Below are positions 34,096 to 43,400 of a stretch of 64,000 nt of DNA, in pieces; within the stretch, counting starts at the first letter, position 1, and each line of letters opens with the position of its first letter. Under the pieces are notes generated by a model. That model saw only the letters and a list, made by a program, of their open reading frames with translations. It was not told where the DNA came from and searched no databases. Source of the DNA: Lichenicola sp965198575. Lineage in GTDB: Bacteria; Pseudomonadota; Alphaproteobacteria; Acetobacterales; Acetobacteraceae. Position numbers and translations under genes: made by a program. Where the stretch lies: positions 310,001-374,000 of the forward strand of contig NZ_OZ240671.1 in NCBI RefSeq assembly GCF_965198575.1, given 5' to 3'.

Positions 34096-35220
34096 CTACC
34101 AGGTTGGCTGCAGACGGACACCGGCCGGCAACGTGCGATGCTTGACCGGCAGAAGATACAGACGGGCAAAGGCCAGACCCGCGGCACCGGACAGCGCGAT
34201 CCGCTGCACGCGCGCGGCAAACCCGCCGCGTGCGCGTGCCGCATCGATCCGCCGCGACAATCCGCGCAGCCGTTCGAAGCCGCGCAGGAAGGCCGGATTG
34301 TCGAGATCGAGCGCCACCGGAAACACCTGGCCGGCGATCTCCTGGGTGATGCGGAACACCTGCATGTCGTACTCGGTCGGATCGAGCCCGAGGGCGGCGT
34401 GGAAGACCGGTCGCGAATGGTCGCGCACATACATCGTCGCGAACACCGCCAGCAGGAAGAAGCGGATCCACAACAGGTTGCGACCGCGCAGCAACGCCGG
34501 ATCGGCACGCATCAGCAGCGCGAACGCCTCGCCGTGGCGGAACTCGTCGCCGCACCAGTTTTCGAACCAGGCAAAAATCGGATGGATGCGGCGCTCCGGA
34601 TGCCGCTCGAGCTGCCGGAAGATGCTGATATAGCGCGCATAGCCGATCTTTTCCGACAGGTAGGTCGCGTAGAACACGAATTTCGGCTTGAAGTAGGTGT
34701 ATTTCTTGGCGCGCGCGAGAAAGCCGAGATCGATGCCGACCTCGAAATCCTTCAGCGAGCTGTTGATGAAACCGGCATGACGGGCCTCGTCACGCGCCAT
34801 GCAGCCGAACAGCGCGTGGATGTCGGGGTTCTTGATGCGCTTGCGGATCTCGGCATAAAGCACGCAGCCGGAAAACTCCGCCGTCACCGAGCTGATCAGG
34901 AAATCGAGCAGCTCCGTGCGCAACTCCTCCGGCATCGATGACAAATCGACATCGAAGCGGGCATCGCGGATGAAATGGCCGCGGTTCGGATCGGCCTTCA
35001 TCTCGGCGATCAGCGCGTCCCACTCGGTGCGCACCAGTCCGACATCGAGCCGGTCCATGTAGTCGAAATCCGTGGTGTAGAATCGCGGACTGAGAACCGT
35101 CTCCTCGGGCGGGGCGGCGCGTTCCGACGAGCGCTTGCCGCCGGTTCGCACGGCCGGCCCATGCGCGTCGCGCTTCGGCTCGGCCAGCTGCCGCAGATCG
35201 GGATCGAGCACGTCGCTCAT
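34096..35220 (-). CDS. acsF: Mg-protoporphyrin IX monomethyl ester aerobic oxidative cyclase
   Basis: A 374-residue di-iron oxygenase. TAEFSGCVLYAEIRKRI, MARDEARHAGFINSSL and NWCGDEFRHGEAFALLM provide the Glu and ExxH ligands of the ferritin-like centre. It closes the fifth ring with O2. The radical SAM, O2-independent enzyme BchE is not in the window, so aerobic pigment synthesis is implied by what can be seen. The ATG at 35220 overlaps the upstream small ORF by 4 bases; the open frame to 35526 is a shadow. The hydrophobic C-terminus (IALSGAAGLAFARLYLL) may attach it to the membrane. Confidence 0.94.
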   Translation of the reverse strand: MSDVLDPDLRQLAEPKRDAHGPAVRTGGKRSSERAAPPEETVLSPRFYTTDFDYMDRLDVGLVRTEWDALIAEMKADPNRGHFIRDARFDVDLSSMPEELRTELLDFLISSVTAEFSGCVLYAEIRKRIKNPDIHALFGCMARDEARHAGFINSSLKDFEVGIDLGFLARAKKYTYFKPKFVFYATYLSEKIGYARYISIFRQLERHPERRIHPIFAWFENWCGDEFRHGEAFALLMRADPALLRGRNLLWIRFFLLAVFATMYVRDHSRPVFHAALGLDPTEYDMQVFRITQEIAGQVFPVALDLDNPAFLRGFERLRGLSRRIDAARARGGFAARVQRIALSGAAGLAFARLYLLPVKHRTLPAGVRLQPTW

Positions 35221-35507
35221 GGTGTGTCCTTCGCGTCGAAGCCGACCTCGTAGAGGCTGGTGAGGAAGAAGACCGAGACGGCCCGCGTCCACGCCTGCAG
35301 CAACGGACCGGCACGTTGCACGGTGATCCGGCATTCCCGGGTCAGGCTCTCGCCATCGGCGATCCGGGTCGGCGCGTCGTGCAGATGCACCACGTCGCCG
35401 GGATTGATCTCGACATCCTGCGGCACCGCGTACGCGTGCAGGCTGTCGAAGCTGTGCTCGATGTCGAGCAGGCAGTGCGCCTGCACCTGGCGTGAGCCAC
35501 CGATCAT
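35217..35507 (-). CDS. Conserved PGC small protein between puhC and acsF
   Basis: A 96-residue soluble-looking protein, MIGGSRQVQAHCLLDIEHSF, with INPGDVVHLHDAP and a C-terminal FFLTSLYEVGFDAKD. It overlaps puhC and acsF by 4 bases on each side, so it is certainly within the translated run. An unnamed ORF of this size at this position is a regular feature of proteobacterial PGCs. I know no proven function. Its linkage to acsF suggests a cyclase helper or assembly role, as inference only. Confidence 0.75.
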   Translation of the reverse strand: MIGGSRQVQAHCLLDIEHSFDSLHAYAVPQDVEINPGDVVHLHDAPTRIADGESLTRECRITVQRAGPLLQAWTRAVSVFFLTSLYEVGFDAKDTP

Positions 35508-35947
35508 TTCCGTGCCCCTTCGCCAAGATACCCGGCGAACACCGCCTCGTTGGTCGGCCCGAAGCTTTCGATGTCGATATGCATCGGCGCCGACGGATCG
35601 TTCAGCACCAGCCGGCCGTCATCGAGCCGCTCGAGTATGTATGGGCCGTCCAACGGCGCGCGATAGCGGTGACGCATCACCTCCAGCGCGTGCACCAGCC
35701 CGCGCGCGAAGCCCTGGTCGGCCACCGGGATCGTGGCGATGGTCCGGCCGCTATCGGCGTCGCGCACGATGATGAGGTCGTTGGCGGCGTCATCGAAGCG
35801 CAGGCGTCGTTCGGCCTGGACCCGCGCCGGCGTGGAGTTGTGCGTCGGGATCATCGCCACGACGCCGACCAGCGCGAAGGCCGACAGCGCGATCAACGGC
35901 GGCAGCGGCACCCGGCGTCGCACCTGAACCGGAGACATCGCGTTCAT
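35504..35947 (-). CDS. puhC: Photosynthetic complex assembly protein PuhC
   Basis: A 147-residue protein with one N-terminal membrane helix (about 15-33, PLIALSAFALVGVVAMIP) and a periplasmic domain beginning RRLRFDDAANDLIIVRDADS and including VHALEVMRHRY, typical of PuhC. It supports reaction centre and LH1 assembly. The ATG at 35947 overlaps the puhB stop by 4 bases; the internal ATG at 35938 is less likely. Confidence 0.9.
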   Translation of the reverse strand: MNAMSPVQVRRRVPLPPLIALSAFALVGVVAMIPTHNSTPARVQAERRLRFDDAANDLIIVRDADSGRTIATIPVADQGFARGLVHALEVMRHRYRAPLDGPYILERLDDGRLVLNDPSAPMHIDIESFGPTNEAVFAGYLGEGARK

Positions 35948-36651
35948 GCGCCTGCGTCCGCAGTGGCACGCGCAGCCTCACGCACACGGGGGGCCGGTTC
36001 CTGCAGCGAGGCCGGCTGCGTCGCTTGCCCTGCGCTGGCAGCCAGCGCCGCCGACAGCAGCTGTGCCACGCGCGCGGCATCCGGAATGGCGCGCAGCATC
36101 GGCTGCACCCGGTTCATCCGCCATGGGCGGACATGCGGCCAGAGCTGGGTGAACCCGATCCGCGTCGGGCCCTCGAGCAGCAGCGGGATGTCGCCGGTAC
36201 CGTCCGGATTGAGCCTGAGCGAGGCTCCGTCGATCGCCTTGTACGGCAGGTTGATGCTCATCGACAGCGCGATGCCGGCCTTCAGCACGACGCGACGCTC
36301 GGTGATGGTGTACATCGTCGTGCGCGCCACCAGCCACGCATACAACGCCGCCATGCCAAGGACGAACGACCCCAGCACCGCCAGCGTGGCGAGCGAGAAC
36401 CACATCCGGTACGAGCCGGTGCGGACGGCGACAACCAGGCACCAGACCATCAGGACGGCGAAATATGCGGCGATCGCCCGCACGTGCAGTGCCCGCCGCA
36501 ACAGCACGCGCCACTCCGGACTGCCCTGCCAGAGCAGCGATTCGTTCGCCGGCAGCGGTGCGGGAAGACCCGATGCCGACCCCATCGGGCGCAAGCCCTT
36601 GCGGTCGTCGCCGGGCGCGTTGCCGTGGCGAAGAACGCGGATCCGGTTCAC
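35944..36651 (-). CDS. puhB: Photosynthetic complex putative assembly protein PuhB
   Basis: A 235-residue protein with three membrane helices (about 57-75, 84-108) and a PH-like (bPH2) C-terminal half containing YTITERRVVLKAGIALSMSI and NLPYKAIDGASLRLNPDGTG. LLWQGSPEWRVLLRRALHVR precedes the first helix. PuhB helps reaction-centre assembly. The start overlaps puhA by 4 bases. The last 40 residues are Ala-rich and probably disordered. Confidence 0.92.
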   Translation of the reverse strand: MNRIRVLRHGNAPGDDRKGLRPMGSASGLPAPLPANESLLWQGSPEWRVLLRRALHVRAIAAYFAVLMVWCLVVAVRTGSYRMWFSLATLAVLGSFVLGMAALYAWLVARTTMYTITERRVVLKAGIALSMSINLPYKAIDGASLRLNPDGTGDIPLLLEGPTRIGFTQLWPHVRPWRMNRVQPMLRAIPDAARVAQLLSAALAASAGQATQPASLQEPAPRVREAARATADAGA

Positions 36652-37427
36652 AGCAGAGGGCCCCGGCGGGCCGGCGTGGCAAACAGCGCCCCGCCGCCGA
36701 AATAGGCCAGGATGCGGTCCTCCTCGAGCCGGGTCGTCACGTTCGGCAGGCGGGTCCGCGGAATGAACTCGAACTGCGACGCAAGCAGGGCACGCACGGA
36801 GACCGTGCTGGTCCGCGCCCGGAACCGCACGAAGGTCTGCGGCACCAGCACTGGGCCGACCAGGGGATCAGACAGCTGCAGCTCGAGATAGACGACCTCG
36901 TTCTCGACCTCGTCGATCCAGACATCGATGACGTGGCCTGCAACGATGTTGTCCGCACCGACGACCGGCCAGCCGATCGGGTTCGGCGTGCGCGGATCGA
37001 GGGAATACTGCTCGAGATCGCGCATCGGCCGGAACTTCACGGCGCCGTCGATGGTGAGGTCCGGCAAGTCCTCGCGCACCGCCCAGGCGGCAGGCCCGAT
37101 GCCGTCGAGAAACGGGTCGCCGAGCGGCTCGATCGGTGCGCCGGGAAACAGCGCCGCCGGCCGTGCATTCAACTCGTTGCGCGGGTCGGCGAGACCCGGA
37201 TTCTGCGCGATCCCGCCATGGTAGAGGCGGAAGAACTTGATATCCACGGGCGGAAAACCCGGTGTGATCGGGCGTCCGACCTGGCCTGGGACCTCCGACA
37301 CGAGCGGGTAGCCCTCACGGTGATTCTCCCGGATCAGGTAGAGAACCAGCCCGAAGAAGAACCCCCAGAACACGTAGAGCGCCACCTGCGCCACATCGAC
37401 GTAACCCGTCAGCGCGCCTCTCAGCAT
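36648..37427 (-). CDS. puhA: Photosynthetic reaction centre subunit H
   Basis: A 259-residue protein: one N-terminal helix (DVAQVALYVFWGFFFGLVLY), then the cytoplasmic barrel with REGYPLVSE, FPPVDIKFFRLYHGG and DLPDLTIDG. Further on, VVGADNIVAGHVIDVWIDEV and LVPQTFVRFRARTSTVSVRA are H-subunit signatures. It caps the QB side of the reaction centre and forms part of the proton path. The ATG at 37427 has an AGGAG site and overlaps the end of lhaA by 7 bases. Confidence 0.95.
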   Translation of the reverse strand: MLRGALTGYVDVAQVALYVFWGFFFGLVLYLIRENHREGYPLVSEVPGQVGRPITPGFPPVDIKFFRLYHGGIAQNPGLADPRNELNARPAALFPGAPIEPLGDPFLDGIGPAAWAVREDLPDLTIDGAVKFRPMRDLEQYSLDPRTPNPIGWPVVGADNIVAGHVIDVWIDEVENEVVYLELQLSDPLVGPVLVPQTFVRFRARTSTVSVRALLASQFEFIPRTRLPNVTTRLEEDRILAYFGGGALFATPARRGPLL

Positions 37428-38878
37428 TGGCCGGTCTCCTGTTGTCGGGATGAAAAGACGGCGGTCCCGGGCACTGGAGCACGGGCCTGCAGCCGGAAGC
37501 TCACCAGCGGCCCGAGTGCCGCGAGGGTGACGAAGAGCAGAATGATCTCGAGGGTATAGACTGCGTCGTAACCGACCGATTGCGACGCCAATCCGGGTCC
37601 GAACCGGCCGGATCCGGCCAGAGCGCTGACGCCGTCGCGCAAGCCCGCACCGAGCGCGATGGCAGCCCCGGCGGCAAAGGATTGCACCGCTCCCCAGGTG
37701 CCGAGCGCCAGTCCGGTGCTGCCGGCCTCTGCCGCATCCATCGCACCCGACAAGGTCCCGGCGAGGAACAGCGCGCTCCCGAAGCCCACCAGGGTGGTCC
37801 CGATCGCGAACAGGCCGGTGCTCTCGGCCGGCGCCGACACGATCACCGCGGGAAACGCCAGCAGACCGGCCAGCGTACCGATCGCCGCCACGCGGTAGCG
37901 ATCCATGCCGCGCAGCAGCAGCCGCGCCGACAGTCCGAAGCCGAGCAGGCCCCCGACCGCCAGAAGTGCCGTCAGCGCAGTCGTCACCCCCACCCGCAAA
38001 TGCAGCACCTGGCCGCCATAGGGCTCCAGCAGCACGTCCTGCAGGCTGAAGGCGATGGTGCCGAACCACACGGCTGTCAGGCGGCGTCGCAGATTCGGCT
38101 CGGCCTGAAGGGCGCGCCAGGCGTCGCGCAGCAACACGCGCGGCAGGGCGATGCCGGGCGTCGATGGCGCACGCGGCTCCTGCTTCCAGAGTGCCACGCC
38201 GTTGAGCAACACGGTCACCACCGCAGCCCCCTGCACCACCTGGATCAGCCGTTTCTCGCTGAACTGTGCGAGCAGGACGCCGAATACCAGCGCGCTGGCG
38301 ACCACCCCCACCAGCAGCATCACGCACAGGAGCGCCACGACCATCGGCCGCGAGCGCGGTGGCGTCAGGTCGGTGGCGAGCGCCAGTCCGACCGTCTGGG
38401 TCATGTGCAACCCGGCGCCGACCAGCAGGAACGCGAACGCCGCCCCGAGCTCGCCGACGATCGGCGGTGCCAGGCCGCCCTCGGAGAGCAGCAGCAGCGC
38501 GAACGGCATGATCGACAGGCCGCCGAACTGCAGCATCGTGCCGATCCACAGATACGGCACGCGCTTCCAGCCGAGCAGCGACCGGTGGGTATCGGAGCGG
38601 AAGCCGATCACCGCGCGGAACGGCGCCAGCAGCAGCGGCAACGCCACCATCAGCCCGACCAGTCGCGCCGGCACGCCGAGCTCGACGATCATCACCCGGT
38701 TCAGCGTACCGATCACCAGCGCCACCGCCATGCCGACCGAAACCTGGAACAGCGACAATCGCAGCAGCTGCGACAGCGGGATGCCGATTTCCGTGATCCC
38801 GACACGCGCCTCGGCGATCGGCAGAAACCGCAGCCCGACATGGCTCCAGCCGCGAACGAGGGCGCCGGCGGGTTTCAC
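37421..38878 (-). CDS. lhaA: LH1 assembly factor LhaA (PucC/BCD family MFS protein)
   Basis: A 485-residue protein with about 12 membrane helices. It begins with a basic N-terminus followed by PLSQLLRLSLFQVSVGMAVA. LNRVMIVELGVPARLVGLMV, FRSDTHRSLLGWKRVPYLWI and GLALATDLTPPRSRPMVVAL are hallmarks of the bacteriochlorophyll-delivery PucC/LhaA group. It guides pigment insertion into LH1. It lies between bchM and puhA, the standard place for lhaA, and overlaps bchM by 4 bases. Confidence 0.93.
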   Translation of the reverse strand: MKPAGALVRGWSHVGLRFLPIAEARVGITEIGIPLSQLLRLSLFQVSVGMAVALVIGTLNRVMIVELGVPARLVGLMVALPLLLAPFRAVIGFRSDTHRSLLGWKRVPYLWIGTMLQFGGLSIMPFALLLLSEGGLAPPIVGELGAAFAFLLVGAGLHMTQTVGLALATDLTPPRSRPMVVALLCVMLLVGVVASALVFGVLLAQFSEKRLIQVVQGAAVVTVLLNGVALWKQEPRAPSTPGIALPRVLLRDAWRALQAEPNLRRRLTAVWFGTIAFSLQDVLLEPYGGQVLHLRVGVTTALTALLAVGGLLGFGLSARLLLRGMDRYRVAAIGTLAGLLAFPAVIVSAPAESTGLFAIGTTLVGFGSALFLAGTLSGAMDAAEAGSTGLALGTWGAVQSFAAGAAIALGAGLRDGVSALAGSGRFGPGLASQSVGYDAVYTLEIILLFVTLAALGPLVSFRLQARAPVPGTAVFSSRQQETGQC

Positions 38879-39561
38879 GAGATCACCAGCTCCATTGCCT
38901 GCGAGATGTAGAAGCCGCTCTCGACACGCAGGCTGCGGCCCGGGTGCAGGCCGGCGTTTCGCAGCAGGCCCTCGATGCGGCGGGGCGACACCGGCTCGAT
39001 TGCCGGCGCGCGATCACCACGCGGGAACAGCCGACCCACGGCATGCATCGCGGTCAATGCCGGCGTCCGTGGCGCGAAGGTGAAGGCGACCGAGCGACGG
39101 GCACGCGCGGCCAGCGCCTGGACCGCCTGCGCCATGTCGGGCGCCGGGTAATGGATCAGCGAGTCCATCGCCACGACGTGGTCAAACACGCCGAGCGACG
39201 CATCGAGCATGTCGCCCGGCAGGAACCGCACCCTGCCGGCGACATCCACCGGCAGCCGCTGGCGAGCCAGGTCGAGCAGCTTCGGCGAAAGATCGACCGC
39301 GACCACCTCCGCACCGCGCCGCGCTGCCTGGACGGCCAGGCTGCCGGTGCCGCAACCGGCATCGAGCACGCGGCATCCGGAAAGGTCGGCCGGCATCCAG
39401 TCCAGCAGGGTGGCGCGCATGCGGTCGCGACCGGCGCGCACCGACGCCCGGACTTTCCCGAGCGGCGCATCCGAGGTGAGTTTCGCCCAGGCCTCGAGGG
39501 CCGTCCGGTCGAAATACGTCTCGAGCTGCGCCCGACGCTTCAGGTATGTCGCAGCCTGCAT
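38875..39561 (-). CDS. bchM: Mg-protoporphyrin IX methyltransferase
   Basis: A 228-residue SAM methyltransferase. YLKRRAQLETYFDRTALEAW is the BchM N-terminus, CRVLDAGCGTGSLAVQAARR is motif I, and DHVVAMDSLIHYPAPDMAQA follows. It methylates the propionate of Mg-protoporphyrin IX made by BchHID. The ATG at 39561 overlaps the bchL stop (TGATG); a GTG at 39564 is also possible. Confidence 0.94.
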   Translation of the reverse strand: MQAATYLKRRAQLETYFDRTALEAWAKLTSDAPLGKVRASVRAGRDRMRATLLDWMPADLSGCRVLDAGCGTGSLAVQAARRGAEVVAVDLSPKLLDLARQRLPVDVAGRVRFLPGDMLDASLGVFDHVVAMDSLIHYPAPDMAQAVQALAARARRSVAFTFAPRTPALTAMHAVGRLFPRGDRAPAIEPVSPRRIEGLLRNAGLHPGRSLRVESGFYISQAMELVIS

Positions 39562-40475
39562 CACTCGTATCCGAGCAGGTCGAAGATGTCGCGATCCTTC
39601 ATCGGCTGCGCGGTCAGCGGCTCGACACCGTCCCAGAGGCTCTGCGCCAGACGCAGATACTCCGCCTGCACCGCATCCACCTCAGGCGAGCTGTCCATCT
39701 CGAACAGCGTCGATTTCTTGAGGCGCGAGCGACGGATCACGTCCAGATCGGGGAAATGCGCCAGCGTGCGCATGCCGACCGCCTGGTTGTAGCGCTCGAT
39801 CTGGTCGACATCGGCGCTACGATTGACGATCACCCCGCCCAGCCGGACATCGTAGTTGCGCGCCTTCGCCGCGATCGCCGCGACGATCCGGTTCATCGCG
39901 AAGATCGAGTCGAAATCGTTGGCCGCGACGATCAGCGCCTGGTCGGCATGCTGCAGCGGTGCCGCGAAGCCGCCGCATACGACGTCGCCCAGCACATCGA
40001 AGATCACCACGTCGGTATCCTCGAGCAGGTGATGCTCACGCAGCAGTTTCACCGTCTGCCCGACGACGTAGCCGCCGCATCCGGTTCCGGCCGGCGGCCC
40101 GCCCGCCTCGACGCACATCACGCCACCCGTGCCCTCGAACACGAAATCCTCCGCGCGCAACTCCTCGGGATGGAAATCGACCGATTCCAGCACGTCGATG
40201 ACCGTCGGGATCAGGCGCTTGGTCAGGGTGAAGGTGGAGTCGTGCTTCGGATCGCAGCCGATCTGCAGCACGCGATGGCCGAGCTTCGCGAACGCCGCCG
40301 ACAGGTTCGACGATGTCGTGCTCTTGCCGATGCCGCCCTTGCCGTAGATCGCGAACGTCCGGGCCGCTCGGGCGCCACGCTGCGCATCCAACGTGACCTG
40401 AACGCTGCCCTCGCCGTCGCCGCAGGGCGCGCAACCGGATACCGCTTCGCGGAGGAGTGTTCGTACATCGTTCAT
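39561..40475 (-). CDS. bchL: Light-independent protochlorophyllide reductase iron protein L
   Basis: A 304-residue NifH-like protein. TFAIYGKGGIGKSTTSSNLS contains Walker A at 45-53. AGTGCGGYVVG (C133) and DVLGDVVCGGFAAP (C167) give the bridging cluster ligands, and VGMRTLAHFPDLDVIRRSRL is BchL-specific. It passes electrons to BchNB. The first 36 residues hold an extra Cys pair (GCAPCGDG), an extension seen in several BchL. It is coupled to bchM and follows bchH after 2 bases. Confidence 0.96.
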   Translation of the reverse strand: MNDVRTLLREAVSGCAPCGDGEGSVQVTLDAQRGARAARTFAIYGKGGIGKSTTSSNLSAAFAKLGHRVLQIGCDPKHDSTFTLTKRLIPTVIDVLESVDFHPEELRAEDFVFEGTGGVMCVEAGGPPAGTGCGGYVVGQTVKLLREHHLLEDTDVVIFDVLGDVVCGGFAAPLQHADQALIVAANDFDSIFAMNRIVAAIAAKARNYDVRLGGVIVNRSADVDQIERYNQAVGMRTLAHFPDLDVIRRSRLKKSTLFEMDSSPEVDAVQAEYLRLAQSLWDGVEPLTAQPMKDRDIFDLLGYE

Positions 40476-40477
40476 GA

Positions 40478-43400
40478 TCAGGCCGCCACTTCCGTGAGAA
40501 TGCCTTCGACTCGGTCTTCGAGTTCGTCGCTTGCCTCGTGCAGGCTGTCCAGCATCGCCGCATCGGGCGACCAGTATTTCCGGTCGCTTGCCTCGATCAA
40601 CCGGTTGATGATCTGCGCCGCTGCGGTCGGGTTCAAAGCCGACAACCGATCCCGCATGCTCTTTTCCTGCACGAAAGTCTCGGTGATCTGCCGATACACC
40701 CAGGGTGCGACCTGGCCGGTCGTCGCAGACCAGCCGAGCGTGTTGGTGACCTGGGCCTCAAGATTTCGCACACCCTCGCCGCCATGCGCGAGCAGCGCCT
40801 CGTAATAGACCGGGTTCAGGGTGCGTGTGCGCGTCTCGAGCGAGATCTGCTCGCCCAGCGTCCGCACCAGTCCGGCGCCGCGGGTCTGGTCGCCGATATA
40901 GACCGGCACCTGCTCGCCGCGCGCCCGCTGCACGGCACGTCCGATGCCGCCGAGCGTGTCGTAGTAGTGGTCGATGGTGGTGACACCCACCTCCACCGAT
41001 TCGAGGTTCTGGTAGGCGATATCGACGCTCTTGAGGATCTGCCCGAGCAGGGCGTCATGCCGGCGCGAGACCCCATCGACGCCGTACGCATGACCCTTGC
41101 GTGCGACGAACATCTCGGCGAGCTGGTTCTCGTCGTTCCAGCCGCCCTGCCCGACCAGCAGGTTCACGTTGGAGCCATAGGCGTCGCTCGCATTGCCGAA
41201 CACCCGCAACGCCGCCTCCTCGAGCGAAACGCCGTGCGACGCGACAAAGGCCAGCGCATGCCGGCGGATGAAATTGAGTTCGCCCGGCTCATCGACCGAG
41301 GCGGCCATCAAGGCGGCTTCGGCAAGCAGGCGCATCTGCAGCGGCAGCAGATCGCGGAAGATGCCAGACAGCGTCAGCACCACGTCGATCCGCGGCCGGC
41401 CGAGCCGCTCGAGCGGCACCAGCTGCGCGCCGACCAGTCGCCCGTAGCTGTCGTGACGCGGCTCCGCTCCCATCAGCCAGAGCGCCTGCGACAGCGGGCC
41501 GCCCTCGCTCTTCAGATTGTCGGTGCCCCAGAGCACCATCGCGATCGTCTCCGGGAGGGCGTGACCCTCCTCGCAATGGCGGGCCAGCAGACGCTCGGCC
41601 TGCAGCGCACCATCCTTCACCGCGAACGCGCTCGGAATGCGGAAGGGATCGAGCCCGTGCAGGTTGCGGCCGGTCGGCAGCATGTCCGGGCTGCGCACGA
41701 AGTCGCCGCCCACCACCGGCCGGACGAACCTGCCATCGAGCGCATGCAGCAGTGCCGGAAGCTCGTGATCCTCGGCCAGCAGGGCGTCGAGCTCGGCCCG
41801 GCGTACCGGATCGTCGATCATCGCGGCATCGAGCATGGAGCGGCGTGCGGCCTCGTCGAACGGCCGCCCGACCACATGCAGCCCGTGCGGGATCAGGGTC
41901 TGTTCGAGCTCATGCAGGCTGGTCCTCAGGCTTTCGATCTGCCGGTCGGCATCGTCGTCCCAGTCCGGGCTGGCCTCGGCCAGATCCACGGCGGCGGCCT
42001 GCGCCTGCACCAGCGCGCCCAGCTGATGGCGCTGCTCCGGATCGGTCCCGGGCTCCATCCATCGCCAGCGATCGATCGACGCCTTCAGGTCGAGCAGGCC
42101 GCGATACAGGCCTGCGGTGCCGAGCGGCGGCGTCATGTAGCTGATCAGCGTGGCCCCGGAGCGACGCTTGGCCAGCATGCCCTCGGACGGATTATTCGCG
42201 GCGTAGAGGTAGTAGTTCGGCAGGTCGCCGATCAGCCGGTCCGGCCAGCACGCGCCGGACAGCCCGGCATGCTTGCCCGGCATGAACTCCAGCGCGCCGT
42301 GGGTGCCGAAATGCAGCACCGCATGCGCGTCGAAATCCTCCGAGATGTAGCGGTAGAACGCAGAAAACGCGTGTGTGGGGGCCGAGCCATGCTCGAACAG
42401 CATCCGCATCGGATCGCCCTCGTAGCCGAACGATGGCTGGATCCCGACGAGCACGTTGCCGAACCGGGCGCCAAGCACGAAGATCGAGCTGCCGTCGCTG
42501 TTCTGCCGCCCCGGGGCCGCGCCCCACTGCCGCTCGATGTCGCCGAGCCAGCGTTCGCGTCGGACATGCTCTCCGGACGGGATCGCGTGCACGACATTGG
42601 CCTCGGCGCCGAGCCGCTCGGCATTGCCCTCCAATACCCGGGCACGCAGCGCATCGACATCGGCCGGAACGTCGACAGAATATCCGCCGGCAGCCAGCGC
42701 GAGGAGCGTGTTGTGCAGAGACTCGAACACCGACAGATACGCGGCGGTCCCGACAGCGCCCGCGTTCGGCGGGAAGTTGAACAGCACGATCGCCAGGCGA
42801 CGATCGGCGCGCTCGCTCCGCCGCAACGTCACCAGGCGCTTCACACGGGCGGCGAGCATGGCGGCGCGTTCGGGATGCACCTCCATCTGCCGCTGCTGGT
42901 CGTCGGACGAGTCTGATGAACGGCCGCCGAAGGTCATCGGGCAGATCGCGCCGTCGAGTTCCGGGATCGCCACCATCATCGCTGCCTCGACCGGCAGCAG
43001 CCCGCGCGGATCGAGCTGCCATTGCTGCAGCGTCTGGAATTCAGCCGGATGGGCGGCGACATACGGCACGTCGAAATCGGTCAGCAGGATCTCGGCCGCC
43101 TTGGCATCGTTATAGGCAGGACCGCCGACAAGGGAGAATCCGGTCAGCGACACGATCGCATCGACCGCCGGCACGCCGTCCTGGCGGAAATACGTCTCGA
43201 TCGCCGGTCGCTGATCCAGGCCGGACGCAAAGGCCGGGACGACCCGGAGCCCGCGCGCCTCGAGGGCGTCGATCACCCCGTCATAATGCGCGGCATTGCC
43301 GGCCAGGATATAGGAGCGCATCAGCAGCAGCCCGACCGTGCCGGCCTCGCCACCGACCCCGGCCGACGGGGCCGGTAGCGCGTCGCGGTGGGTGACGATC

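Noticed and set aside
40538..42916. 792-codon plus-strand open frame opposite bchH
   Set aside because: GC-rich antisense shadow: His/Arg/Gln-rich composition, no family features, fully inside bchH.
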